NCBI GenBank assembly: GCA_036244855.1
Contig: BQKZ01000249.1
Span: 1-29,661, forward strand
Length of the DNA stretch: 29,661 nucleotides
Reading direction: 5' to 3'
DNA from: Temnopleurus reevesii
Lineage: Eukaryota > Echinodermata > Echinoidea > Temnopleuroida > Temnopleuridae
Part shown: one piece after another, positions 1 through 9,921 of the stretch
Numbering within the stretch: the stretch's first letter is position 1
Layout of the letters: each line of letters starts with the position of its first letter
Translations under genes and position numbers: made by a program
The notes under the pieces: model-generated
The model's database searches: none
What the model was told of the DNA's origin: nothing
Seen by the model: only the letters and a program-made list of their open reading frames with translations

Positions 1-306
1 ATTCACAGGGTACACTTTAAGCTAACGCTAACGATGGGGTAGGTCGAGAACAAACTGAACAAGTCAGCGTTATTCAATCGTATCTCTTGAAGATCGACGG
101 AATACATTCGAGCTTACTATACTTGCGTTGGCTACTTGCGCATACAATTTTGTTCTCGTTAATTACAAACCATTTTCACAACTGTTTACATTTCTAGCAT
201 TTGGTTCGCACCAGAATAGTGTGCGTGTGCAAATTTTACGAAATAAAATGATCGAATCGTAATATCTCGTAAGATCAGTAAGAAATTGGCACCTGCACCA
301 ATGAGA
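1..306. other. Stretch with no recognisable gene
   Basis: Mixed-composition DNA without a long open frame, repeat or palindrome that I can see. If the minus-strand candidate exon at 307-372 is a real last exon, this stretch would carry its 3' untranslated region, but I see no minus-strand AATAAA or ATTAAA here, so a poly(A) site would have to lie beyond the window. Confidence 0.5.
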
Positions 307-372
307 TCAAGCCTCGATGCTCTTCAACACCTTTATGCTCATGGCCATCGTCTGCCCAGCAATAACAACGTT
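307..372 (-). CDS. Candidate 3'-terminal coding exon, product unknown
   Basis: On the minus strand a pyrimidine-rich stretch ending in GCTATTTCAG (AG at 373-374) is followed by 21 open codons and a TGA at 307-309, in phase 0. The peptide starts NVVIAGQTMAMS and ends KSIEA; it mixes hydrophobic, alanine/methionine and lysine residues like ordinary protein. I do not recognise a family. The acceptor is good, but 21 open codons is short enough to occur often by chance, and no poly(A) signal is visible between the stop and the window edge. A partner exon upstream on the minus strand was not found. It could equally be a chance acceptor next to a foldback repeat (408-560). Confidence 0.25.
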   Translation of the reverse strand, partial: NVVIAGQTMAMSIKVLKSIEA

Positions 373-407
373 CTGAAATAGCAAAAATACCGCGGAACGT
401 TACTTAG

Positions 408-560
408 CTGAGGCAGAAATGTGAATACGTTCAGCACTAGACGAACGCCTTCAATGTCGGTCAAGCGTCTTTTCTCATATTTCTGCTTTCACAGAATGCC
501 ATGAGAAACGTTGACCAGACGTTGGATTTAAACGCAAATGTATGGGTCAGCCTATAAACT
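408..560. mobile_element. Degenerate ACGC-rich foldback element, copy 1
   Basis: The left arm contains CTAGACGAACGCCTTCAATG followed by TCGGTCAAGCG. Closely similar sequence occurs in both arms of the palindrome at 4333-4633. The right arm, read on the minus strand, runs GGCTGACCCATACATTTGCG, like the ends of the copies at 3697-4245 and 25871-26118. No transposase is encoded. A 100-residue minus-strand frame over 461-763 lies partly on the element and looks like a by-product of its composition. The exact ends are uncertain. Confidence 0.5.
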
Positions 561-1316
561 GAGCCATATCTGTGTGCATGCGATCGCGCAAAGTTTCCAT
601 CCACCAAATTCCAATTGCCCTTGACAACGAACTTTGGTCGATTGTCAAATGCAAGTTGTCTGATGTTTCTGCTCCGTCCCGAGGATAGCGTTTCAAAACC
701 CAGAGGTTTTACCATCTGATCTGTTTCCTCGGTGCTCATGAAGAACGTGTCCACTGGGACCACATGTCGTATTATTATACAGTAAGCGGCTTAGGCTATG
801 ATCCGACAGTAATCCTCATGAATTATCCATCACAAATCGAAGAATATTGTCCTTTTCTTCGTGGTAAATTCTCCTTTATTTTGGATCTTTGCTTGAGGTG
901 ATGTACCCGAAACTTGGCACTTTCAATCAGCATGATCAGTATTGGTAGTGCTATATCTTTGTTCTTTCAATCAGTATTGGTGATGCTGTATTTGTGTTGG
1001 CCTTTGGAAATTGGAGCAAAATAGTTCAGCTATTTGACTCGTAACTTAATGCATGATGATTTGTCTTTAAGAGTAAGGTTGCGTAACACCACATCTTGCT
1101 ATTTAAAGGGCAGTATAATCGATAAATTGGGTGATTGATTAATGTGTAGCAGATACACCATTACTGCAATGTACCTAGTTCAGGTCTCTGTGTGGTATAT
1201 ATGTACCCATGGCAAGTGGAGACATGCGACTTAGAGCTCTAGGATGCACAGAGTCAGAACTTTCCACTCAATACGTACATGTCAATAGTTTGCTGCCCGC
1301 TTTCGCCGGCTTTAGT
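561..1316. other. Stretch with no gene seen; one short local duplication
   Basis: No coding signal was recognised. The only structure I can point to is the local duplication listed at 921-1000. Confidence 0.5.
921..1000 (+). repeat. Local direct duplication, two diverged units
   Basis: TTTCAATCAG at 921 and at 965 each lead into a TATTGGT..TGCT.TAT.T unit. The first unit carries an extra CATGATCAG. This looks like a small tandem duplication with an internal 9-bp insertion or deletion. Confidence 0.6.
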
Positions 1317-1420
1317 TGTTAGTAATAATAATATTACATAACATTTATTAGGCGCTTAATACGGATGTTTCTAAGCGCACAGTATTCTGATTACAGAAAG
1401 ATTATTAACCGGTAAATTAA
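1317..1420 (-). repeat. Interspersed-repeat 3' end (SINE/LINE-type tail), minus strand
   Basis: On the minus strand the segment reads GCGCTTAGAAACATCCGTAT, then TAAGCGCCTAATAAATG, and ends in an ATT-type tail (AATAATAATATTA on the plus strand). The order, a GCGC motif pair followed by an ATT microsatellite, resembles the 3' ends of the SINEs in this window (GCGCTATATAAAT, GCTATATAAC plus ATT/GTT tail). The 5' end is not visible, so it is probably truncated or too diverged to see. Confidence 0.45.
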
Positions 1421-1758
1421 GTGAAGAAAAAGAGGAGGAATAATACACAGGTAACATAAAAAATTAACACAACAAATTAACAAAAACAGAGGCGATCAAT
1501 TAAATCAATGTAAATAAAATGTGCACCTCCACTGACAGACCCACAACAACATTTTACTATTGACGGTTGACGGTTGAAAGATTAGACCATTAAACATAAT
1601 CCATTGACTACTGGGAAAAAGTATTCACTAAACAAAGTCTATAGGAGTTACAAGTGGATAATGAATTAATTGATATATTTGAAGACAAGTATGTATTCTG
1701 TACACTGTGGTTCTGATATTCTTTCCTCAAAACATAAATTACCATTCCATTTAGCGTT

Positions 1759-2045
1759 GAGGCGCCGAGGGATAGTGGTTCTGACTTTCGCCTTTCAACC
1801 AGAGGCTCGTTGGGTCCGAATCCCATTAATGGCGTCGATATCCTTAGTGGGAAATTCATATACACTGTGATGCACTCAGCCCAGATGAGGGTACCTGGTA
1901 TGAATATGTATTCCTTGAAATGCAATGTACGCTGGTGTATGCCGGGCTAAAACTAGGGTGATATTCAGGCAAAGCTCCTTGAGCACTCTGCAGTTTGCGA
2001 GAGCTATATAACTTGTATAAATATTGTTATTGTTGTTGTTATCAT
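1759..2045 (+). mobile_element. tRNA-derived SINE, copy A
   Basis: A tRNA-like head (about 1759-1838) carries an A-box-like GGGATAGTGG and a B-box-like GGTCCGAATCC at 1813-1823. The central block has TGCACTCAGCCCAGATGAGG and GGTACC, matching copy B (TGCACTCGACCCAGGTGAGA) and copy C (CACCCAGGAGTTAAATGGGT). The body then reads AAAGCTCCTTGAGCACTC and GAGCTATATAACTTG before a GTT/ATT tail. The shared central block resembles the conserved domain of animal MetaSINE-type elements as I remember it; that assignment is inference. Such elements are copied by LINE reverse transcriptase and encode no protein. Confidence 0.8.
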
Positions 2046-2476
2046 ATTCCTTCTTGAAAAAAAATGCCTGGAAGTCAATGTCTTACATTTGTCCCTTCAT
2101 GAAGATTATCCAAGCTTTTAAACTCTCCTCGATTTTACGGATGGCATTGATACATGCTTCAAGTTTCGTTCACCACAAAAGTAGAGTCACATGTCATTCC
2201 GTGATGAAGTTGTCAAATTAGGTATCGGCTTGCTGTCTTGGTTCTTGTACTGATGACGTAAAATATCCAATCCTTTGGTAACTCGAAGTATCATGCCAAA
2301 ACCACAATGTGTACGCAGAAGTTTATCGGAAAGATGTTTTGTTTTAACGAAGCATCAAACATGTACTTATCATTAACCACAATTATAGAGCGATTCCATG
2401 AACATCACAAAGCATAACATATGATAGCATAGCATGTCATGAAATTACATTTATACAAGCGCAGAAACTATGTGAA

Positions 2477-2482
2477 TTTATT
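2477..2482 (-). promoter_or_regulatory. Possible poly(A) signal AATAAA for the exon at 2692-2894
   Basis: The minus strand reads AATAAA here, about 210 bp beyond the TAA of the candidate terminal exon. The hexamer is common by chance in AT-rich DNA, so it supports the exon only weakly. Confidence 0.25.
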
Positions 2483-2691
2483 ATATTGCTTGTTTTTAAG
2501 AGTCAATAATGGTTCTGCTGAACATTTGAAAAGAAAATGTAGAAATTGTTCCCTATACCATAAACGTAGCAGTATATGCCTATACCATGTATACCGACTG
2601 CTCAATACCCATGTATCTTTTCCGTCTGTTGTTTTCACTATTCTATTCGGAAATCTAAAAATTCACTTTGCAGAGTTGATAATCAAATTTG

Positions 2692-2894
2692 TTAATCCAT
2701 TTGTTGATAAACTCCGCGGTTTCCTACGGGAAGACGTGTACTTTTTGGATTTCTTTTTGATGGGCTCATTAGGGAGATTGGAGATTCCATCAGGAGACCT
2801 ATGATATCAAACATGGCATTAGTTAAATCCAAAGCAGCATTAACATTGACATGCACTAATGCTTTCCAATCATGTTGCGTCCATGAATGTCTGC
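2692..2894 (-). CDS. Candidate 3'-terminal coding exon, 66 codons plus stop, product unknown
   Basis: On the minus strand the acceptor ATTCCTCAG (AG at 2895-2896) opens into a frame of 66 codons ending in TAA at 2692-2694. The reading is phase 1, with GC completing a split codon. The peptide begins RHSWTQHDWKALVHVNVNAA, continues through LDLTNAMFDIIGLL, then has a serine/lysine-rich part (MSPSKRNPKSTR) and ends GVYQQMD. An amphipathic helix around residues 11-35 followed by a basic tail is plausible. No family is recognised. The frame stays open upstream of the acceptor for at least 10 codons, so the exon edge is a judgement. The frame lacks an early ATG, as expected of an internal or last exon. 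A possible AATAAA lies 210 bp downstream. The plus strand is also open here (2439-2804), which lowers confidence. Confidence 0.35.
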
Positions 2895-3238
2895 CTGAGG
2901 AATGACTAATGACAATATGTATTTTTTTTAATGTTTATGATGTAGTTACTAAGGTCACTATGCCAATACTAACTTCCTATATGGTATAATACCGGTAATG
3001 GAATTTTACATAGTCCCTGCCCCTTGGTTTATACTTTACGCTAATTGCGCCACAAAACGACCAGAATACAATGAGAATTAGCTTAAGAATATTGAAAGCC
3101 TAAATTAGTTCTGACGGTTCCATCTTCACTAGTTTCCCTTTAATACCAACAAAGTTGACAAACATAGCATAATCAAGCATGCTTGACTGGTATTTTGATG
3201 GTCTCGTGACCAGTTTTAGTCCAACATGTCCATTTCGA
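2895..3238. other. Stretch with no gene or repeat recognised
   Basis: AT-rich DNA. If the minus-strand exon at 2692-2894 is real, this is its upstream intron; no partner exon was identified. Confidence 0.4.
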
Positions 3239-3330
3239 CTCTACAAACGACTGGTGATCCTTTCTCAGGTGAGATTCAGCGACAGAAGTTTATGATTGAG
3301 TGAGAGAAAGGATCACCAGTCGTTCGGAGA
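3239..3330. repeat. Hairpin element with perfect 19-bp inverted arms
   Basis: CGACTGGTGATCCTTTCTC at 3248-3266 is the exact reverse complement of 3304-3322, with a 37-bp loop. The arms extend imperfectly outward (CTCTACAAA against GTTCGGAGAG). The outer right part, AGGATCACCAGTCGTTCGGA and on, recurs at 11971-12000, so this is a dispersed element end and not a one-off hairpin. Confidence 0.7.
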
Positions 3331-3870
3331 GGCTTGGGTAGACCTACATACAACACTTTTCGCTGGACTAATTTGCTAGTCCACCTTGCAAGTCTGCCAA
3401 ACTAGTCCAGATGGGACAGTTTGGACTATATAATATAATAATATAATAACTTTTCAGCTTCAATATCAATAGACTAGAGATGGCAAAATCATACAGAACT
3501 TTGTAAAGAACATCCCTCCTCTTTTTACCTGCACATATCAGTTAACATCTCACTCTACCTTTCCTGAATAGCCCCTCGTGGATAAAAAGACGAAAATTGG
3601 GCGGTTTAAAAACAATCAGCTCTGTCGTCAGACCCCTCGCAAAGAATGTGATTCCAACGTCGTGATAGTCCTCCAATTGACGTCAAATTGATCCACATAA
3701 AGGTTCAGTGACACGTTTGCGTTTGTAGCTGACGTACACGCGTACAGCGTTAATTGAATTCATTTTATGCTCCGTGTACGCAGGATGACGAATTCGGTTG
3801 AAGTTAAGTACGTTCGGCTTGCGCTCGGCGTACACACATGTTAGCATAAGCCAAACTTTTTTCCTGTGGT

Positions 3871-4165
3871 GGTGTCGTGGTCTAGTGGTTACGTCCTTGA
3901 TCTTCAATCACAGGGTTCCGGGTTCGATTCCCGTCGACACCAATTTTCCTTTGCAAGAAATGTATCAGCATTCAATTCTGTCACCCAGGAGTTAAATGGG
4001 TACCGGTAGGAAACAACCATCCTGTGGTTGTTTTGCCAGTGCGCGCCTACAGGTGACTTGTTATGAATCAAATGACGAGGTAATAATATGAACGATTTTG
4101 CTCATTTTCAAAAGGAAATGATAAAGCGCTATATAAATAACGCATTTCATCATTAATTATTAATT
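3871..4165 (+). mobile_element. tRNA-derived SINE, copy C (nested in a foldback element)
   Basis: The head (3871-3942) folds partly like a tRNA: GGTGTCG at 3871-3877 pairs perfectly with CGACACC at 3935-3941. The D stem does not pair well, the T stem has one mismatch, and the anticodon arm is irregular. I therefore read it as a SINE head and not a working tRNA gene; a TTC triplet sits in the anticodon loop. The body has GCAAGAAATGTATCAGC and CACCCAGGAGTTAAATGGGT, shared with copies A and B. It ends AAAGCGCTATATAAATAACG and an ATT-rich tail. The flanks TTCCTGTGG and TTCCCGTAGG may be a diverged target duplication. Confidence 0.8.
3878..3931 (+). promoter_or_regulatory. RNA polymerase III internal promoter (A and B boxes)
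   Basis: TGGTCTAGTGG at 3878-3888 and GGTTCGATTCC at 3921-3931 match the A-box and B-box consensus, about 43 bp apart start to start. This is the best-preserved pol III promoter of the three SINE copies, so this copy might still be transcribed; that is inference. Confidence 0.65.
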
Positions 4166-4332
4166 CCCGTAGGGGCAGACAACTGTTTTTAGTCAATGCT
4201 GGCAAAGACGTCGGCTACTAGCGCAAATGTGTGACGTAGCTTTAGAGCGTGATTGAACATAACTGTAGATCAAAGAGGCTTTGGTGGGTTGGCGACACCA
4301 GAATCAGTCGCATTTGTCCATGTCATTCCTCG

Positions 4333-4633
4333 AGGGTCGGTCACACTTTACATCTTCCACGACGCTCCATACTTCATGTGTTCATGCGTGCGCTATATGA
4401 ACGCTAGACGAACGCATTCAGCGTCGGGTGGGCGTTATTGCCCCATACTGATGCGTCCATGGAGCGAGGTCGCCCGACCGACGTTGAAGGCGTTTGTCTA
4501 GCGCTCGACGTACGCACGCATTAGCATCATAGTCAAGCATCGGTCTATCGTAGTTCTTTTCACGGAGTGCAATGAAAGTTGAGCAGAGGTTTGCTATACA
4601 CATGATACATATACGTGTGGGTCGGCCTTAAGA
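4333..4633. mobile_element. ACGC-rich foldback element, copy 3
   Basis: CGCTAGACGAACGCATTCAG (from 4401) continued by CGTCGGGTGGGCG is a close reverse complement of about 4471-4504, which on the minus strand reads CGCTAGACAAACGCCTTCAA then CGTCGGTCGGGCG. The outer ends are GAGGGTCGGTCACACTTTAC on the left and, on the minus strand, GGCCGACCCACACGTATATG on the right. Open frames on both strands here (4253-4501, 4418-4603) follow from the element's composition and are not called as genes. Confidence 0.6.
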
Positions 4634-4639
4634 ATCTCG

Positions 4640-6540
4640 ACATGTTATAACGTAATGGAAGAAAATGTTTACCAGGAGAACAGTGAAAGGGAGGAACTCT
4701 TTCAATGTTTTGTTCTGCACTTTATAGTGATCTTTGTGATCACATTTCGTGAACTGACAGAGGTTACTCTGAAAAGGAATTGCAAATGAAAAAAAAAATG
4801 ATTTCAATCTAAAATGTCACCCTATTCTAAAGTTGGTTTAATCATTACGCAACTTAACAAAAATGAATTCATTTCATTCTTCGTACACCCGAAAATAAGT
4901 AGAGTATTACTAAGCCGACTACGACGAGCGTAGACCGAATGAATTCATCGTTGTCCAGGTGTCTCGCTTGTAAATTTCCGCGCAAAAAGGAAGCGTAAAA
5001 ATGTATTCAACTTGCATTGAGCATGTGTTGACTATAGAGTCGAATGTGTGTCCGACACTTCAAAGATCCTTTCTAAATACATCTTCACCACTAGCCTGGT
5101 AAGCCCTCCATATGCCCCTATTTGAGAAAGATTCGATCGGATTTGTTCAACTTTAGATTCTATAAAATGAGGCGATTTGAGGTACAATGCAATGTCACTT
5201 TGGGCCGTCACATATTATTGATGGTTGAAATTAATTTGTGCGGTTGTCTTCCTCTGGTGTTGAGCAATATTTTTTTTTATTCGTTGATGGTATTTTCTAT
5301 TTAAGTATTAAGCTAGGTTGAAATCTATCAATATCAGGAACATGGGTTTATTTCATTTATTCATGGAAACCATTTAAAATAAAAACCTGCTATAAACCAA
5401 AAGTGCTTCTTTTCAGCATTGAGGTCAGCGACTAGTTTTGAACAATTGTCTAATAAGACGAGAAATAATATAGAAAGCAAAGATAAAGTGTTGTTATATT
5501 AAAACATGTAATTTCTTATTCTAAGCGCCTTGTTTTTTATTCATGAAAAATGGAGTAATTATAACCTTGTATTTCGCCACATTTCCGTAACGGTAATATT
5601 CCCACACTTCAAAATTACGATAGTTATCGCTCTGAAATAGATGATCACAGTACGACAGTAAAGCAAAGGTCGCCAAGCCAAATAATTTGTCTAGAGGTAA
5701 TTGCTAATCATGATCATTAAACGTTCCAATAGATCTAAACAATTTGCTACTCGGTGCGGATTGTCGCCTTCTTCATTAAACAGCGTGGTAATTGTCTCCC
5801 TGAAAATTGACTGGGGATGGTCGTAACGTTAGTTAACGGGCTCTATTTCTCATATAACTATCTATAGTTTGCAGAAATGCCAACCGTTCCGGGATCAGCA
5901 TAGGGTGTATTTTCATATAATTTAGCGGTTTCTTGCCAACGAATTTGTTTACCTGGTATTCCTTCAACCAGTTGAACAACAAGACTGGGAATTTAGTTTC
6001 CATGAACAATTTGTAGCTATGTCAGGCAAGGTTGGACAAGATTTCGCGTTGTTAAAAACAACATTTGTATACCGAATAGGCATAACAATCATTATTATAG
6101 TTATCCTATAACTACTAGTAAACCCGCATATCGCAAGTGAATCGTTTAGAGTATGAAGTACTGATGCCATTTTCTCACTTTTGTTCATTAGCTGTTTTTG
6201 TGTTCACATTTTAATATTGACCTCGTGCATATTCCGGAATGGTTGGCATCTAAACACGCAACTGATAATTTGAAGAAAAGGGATATATAATTACCTATAT
6301 TGTTATATTTTGCATGTCTTACGCGATCAATGCGTTACTCTTTCGCCACAGCGTTTTGTTACCTGACCTCAAACTCGATGCCTTGTTTGCATTATTTTTT
6401 AAAGGAAAACATGAAATTCAATGAAAATAAATCTTTCAATTTTTTGTCTGCAATATCACAGCATTCTAGCAACTGAAGTCTTGGCCTAATTTGTATTACT
6501 CCTAACCGAGGGAAATGGGGTGGGATAGTGTGATTCTAAT
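4640..6540. other. About 1.9 kb with no gene or repeat recognised
   Basis: AT-rich single-copy-looking DNA. Short open frames at 5122-5304 (+) and 5964-6188 (-) have no splice context or protein-like pattern I can support. It could be intergenic or intronic. Confidence 0.45.
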
Positions 6541-6542
6541 AA

Positions 6543-6718
6543 AACACGATATAAACTATTTTCAAAAAATTAAGACGAACGAAAATTCAATGGTCCTTTG
6601 TAATGATAATCAATTCGGAACCAACTTGCGATTGTTGTGTCCGCACAGTTGAATACACGTCATACAGATCTATTGTCTGTGGCCGACTAAACTTTTCAGA
6701 AATAGTTTATATCGTATT
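6543..6718 (+). mobile_element. 176-bp TIR element (MITE-like), copy 1
   Basis: The left end AACACGATATAAACTATTTT is matched on the minus strand at the right end by AATACGATATAAACTATTTC. The interior (TCAATGGTCCTTTGTAATGA, then TTCGGAACCAACTTGCGATT) is found in reverse orientation in the copy at 28081-28250. No coding capacity. No convincing target duplication was identified. Confidence 0.75.
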
Positions 6719-7255
6719 ATAACTTCATGATGAAGTTTCACATCACTTTTATAGAGACATGATAAACCAAATAACCATTCTACACCAAAAATAAAGATAA
6801 TTGACATCATTGACATTATTGTGAACAATTATAGAAAAGTACAGATCAATCACACTAAATAAGGAATGTTTATTCAAGATAATTCTAGGACAGATAGAAG
6901 TGAACTATACTAATATTCGAAAGGTAAAGGTATTAAGTCGACTAAATTGTACACACTCTCCACCCCTTTGCCTTTGCCTATATCACTAATGTAAAAGACA
7001 TGCATGCTTTGCTAAATGGTTTTATAGCAGTAGATTAGTAGTAATTATCACCATAATGGCAGGGCGGTCTCGAAATTCGTACAAATTATCATTATTAAAC
7101 CTTGAATGAAAGATTCATTACGGGAGAGCAGTTCCCATGTAATGTTTCCTTTGATGTAAACCAATGCACCCTGCTCAGATAAGACTTACATATTCTATAT
7201 TTGTCACTTTTGTAAATTTTTTATACTGGTTAATATTAATATATAAGCACCTTAT
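6719..7255. other. Stretch with no gene or repeat recognised
   Basis: AT-rich DNA between the TIR element and the ATT microsatellite. Nothing supportable was seen. Confidence 0.45.
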
Positions 7256-7305
7256 GATTGCGACTGTTATTATCATTATTAATGTTATTAATATTATCAT
7301 CATTA

Positions 7306-7363
<58 letters not shown>

Positions 7364-7376
7364 CATTATTATTGTT
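7256..7376. repeat. ATT/TTA trinucleotide microsatellite
   Basis: A nearly pure TTA run occupies about 7308-7363, flanked by degenerate TTATTAA and ATTATC units. Open frames through it on both strands (7164-7508 and 7175-7471) are poly-isoleucine artefacts. Confidence 0.95.
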
Positions 7377-8470
7377 TTGTTTTCTTTAAAGACAGCTCCT
7401 TCAGTGCAAGTACTGTTCAATCCAGTCGGATTGTATATACTTAAAAACTTAGATGCTACCATCTTTGTCAAAAGGTTGTGCCAAAGACGGATGAAAACAT
7501 CAATTTAAAAATATCGGGGTAATTAATTCTGTTTGCAGTTTATCAGAAACTCAGAGCCGAAACCTCCGCTGAAATTGTATGAGTTGGTGCACAAAGTTTA
7601 CAAGTTTGATATAAAAGAAAACAAAAAAAAGAGATTGATTTATACTTTAATATATGCGGTATGAATTCATCGCTTAAAAGCTTTTCGTCTTTTATGATGT
7701 ATCGTATGTTTTAATATGATGAGGTCGAAATGTTTTAGTATGCACTGCACATCATGTTATTGGGGGTACATTATGCACTTGCGTCCTACCTTTCGCAGCA
7801 TGGCCCATGCGGTTTAAAGGTCTTTCCGTAATATATACTCCTACTATTTTGGGGGTTGGATAACTAAATATTTTATGAAGGATTACAATATTGTTTTGAA
7901 ATCTGAACTTAAAAACAATAGTTTCCCGTTTAAATATTCATTAAATACAATTCACAAAATATAGAACACTTTCTTGAATGTGCTAGGTATATTTATTGCG
8001 CCTTATTTCTCCTGTATATTACTATCGTTATTATCTTTACTTCGTTATTGATTCAGTTTTTATCAAATTTAACCAAATTATCGCTTATCTGTTTTTTTGT
8101 TTTCTTCTTCAGGATGTGGCACTTATTATAAAATAATAAAAAACAGAAATTGTAATCGATGGACAAATTCAAATTTTCACAGAAGAAACCTAATTATTAA
8201 GATATTTAACGAAATTTGATTTAATTCATAGATATAACTGTGCTTAGATGTGTATATCATCGTACGATTACTCCGTTGTGACCTTGAAACAAGTCGGTGA
8301 AAATGAATTAATATACTGCCTCCAACCTCGAAGGAAGACGTCAGCTTGTTATCAGCGAAGATTCCATGACTGATATGGGGCGATATTCTTTATGTCTGGC
8401 GCCCAATATCTCCCCACCTACACATTATTGGCTACCAGCTACACACATAAGCGGCGCACCTCCTGCTTTA
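7377..8470. other. About 1.1 kb with no gene or repeat recognised
   Basis: AT-rich sequence without a convincing open frame, palindrome or repeat. Confidence 0.45.
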
Positions 8471-9140
8471 ATGGGGTGGAGTAGGGGAGGAAGATAGAGG
8501 AGGAAGAGATGGAGAAGGCGAAGAATTTTTTTAACAAAAGAGAAAAAGAAGGAGTAGGGAGAAGAAGAAGAAGACTTGGAGAAGAAGAAGAAAAAAAGAG
8601 ACAACGGAGAGGAGAAGGATAGGAAGAACCCCAAAGAGAAATGGGGGAAGATGGAGAATAAGAAGAAGAGGAGAAGGAGGAGGAAGATAAATAGGACGAA
8701 ATTAAAAAAATGAAGTCGAAAAAGAGCTTGAGCTTTCGATCCTAGCAGAATCTTAATCATAAGCAAAATGGAAATTAAAAAAAAAAAAGAAGAGGAAGAA
8801 GGAGGAGGAGATGATGAGGATAATAGAAGAACACGAAGAAAAATAGAAAAGAGCAAGAAAAATAGAATTAAAAAAAAAATAGAAAGAAAATAAAATGAAG
8901 AAGAAGTGGGAGGAGGAGTTGGAAGAGACGAAAAAGGAGAAGATAATGAGGAAGAAGAAGAACAAGAAAAAACAATAACAACAACAACAATACGAATGAG
9001 AAAGAAAAATTAAAGGTGAAGAAGAAGAATAACAAAGAAAGAAAAGGAGAGATAGGGAGATGCAACTAAGTTTGGCGCTCGAAGAATAGAGAAAAGAAAG
9101 GCGGCAAGATGAAAGGCCTTGCAAAGAAAAGGGACGGAAA
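8471..9140 (+). repeat. Long purine-rich GAA/GGA tract
   Basis: For about 670 bp the plus strand is overwhelmingly A and G (GAAGAAGAAG, GGAGGAGGAG, GAGAAGG units), with short A runs. The minus strand is polypyrimidine and gives open frames rich in Phe, Ser and Leu (8425-8856, 8753-9151, 8868-9065), which I regard as artefacts. Homopurine-homopyrimidine mirror-like tracts of this kind can form triplex DNA; that is known for the sequence class, not shown here. Confidence 0.9.
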
Positions 9141-9512
9141 TTGTAATACAAAAGAGATGCTTAAAGCGAGACGAAAGGGGAATGCAAAAGTGGGTTAACG
9201 TTGTGAGGCGAATACAGGTCGCATGGTGCCCCCAGTATAGCAGGATTTTGATTCGTTCGTTGGTTTAAAAGTCGCTGGCAATAGAGGTGAACTTCTCCAC
9301 AATTGGAATGGAATACATAATGATGGAAACACAATAACAATGCATCAATTTACGTGGCGTTCTCACTTCATGACGAAAATTTTCTCATAAGGCAAAACGA
9401 ATCATAGCTACATAAAGGCATTTAGCTCTTTCTCCACCACCGATTCAAACATATGCTACTGAAATAAGATCTCTTATAACCAGAGTAACAACTGGGCTTT
9501 TACTTCTGACCT
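9141..9512. other. Stretch with no gene or repeat recognised
   Basis: Single-copy-looking DNA between the purine tract and SINE copy B. Confidence 0.45.
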
Positions 9513-9856
9513 ACCATCTCGTGGTGTTGTGGTTCTGACTCTCACCTTTCAACCAGAGGGTCGTAGATTCGAATCCCACCAATGACGTTAATTTCTTTCA
9601 GCAAGAAATTCATCCAGATTGTGCTGCACTCGACCCAGGTGAGATGAATTAGTATCTAGGAGGAATATATTTTCCTTAAAAATGCCATGTTCGTTGGTGT
9701 ACGCCGAGCCAAAGCCAGTGTCATATTAAATACTGCAAAGCGCCTTGAGCGCCCCACAGACATGACAGAGTGGATACGTATGCTATATAACTTGCATACA
9801 TTATCATTATTATTAGTAGTAGTATTATTATTATTATTATAATTATTATTATTATG

Positions 9857-9921
<65 letters not shown>

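Larger units (their letters stand above)
3697..4245. mobile_element. ACGC-rich foldback element, copy 2, split by a SINE
   Basis: The left terminus ATAAAGGTTCAGTGACACGT leads into TTGCGTTTGTAGCTGACGT. The right terminus on the minus strand, CTAAAGCTACGTCACACATT, leads into TGCGCTAGTAGCCGACGT. The two match as a diverged terminal inverted repeat. The left half also holds ACGTTCGGCTTGCGCTCGGC, which matches ACGTTCGGCTTGCGCCCAAC in the copy at 25871-26118. SINE copy C (3871-4165) sits between the halves and must have inserted later. No transposase frame is present. Confidence 0.6.

Noticed and set aside
461..763. 100-codon minus-strand ORF
   Set aside because: Overlaps the ACGC-rich foldback copy and has no recognisable protein pattern or splice context.
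2439..2804. 121-codon plus-strand ORF
   Set aside because: No domain, no splice or poly(A) context; it overlaps the antisense candidate exon, which has better supporting signals. Length is within chance.
3871..3942. Functional tRNA gene (possibly Glu, TTC triplet)
   Set aside because: The acceptor stem pairs perfectly, but the D stem and anticodon stem pair poorly, position 33 is not T, the T stem has a mismatch, and a SINE body and tail follow directly.
8425..9151. Several minus-strand ORFs rich in Phe, Ser and Leu
   Set aside because: They lie in a homopurine/homopyrimidine tract that keeps frames open by composition; overlapping frames are open at once.
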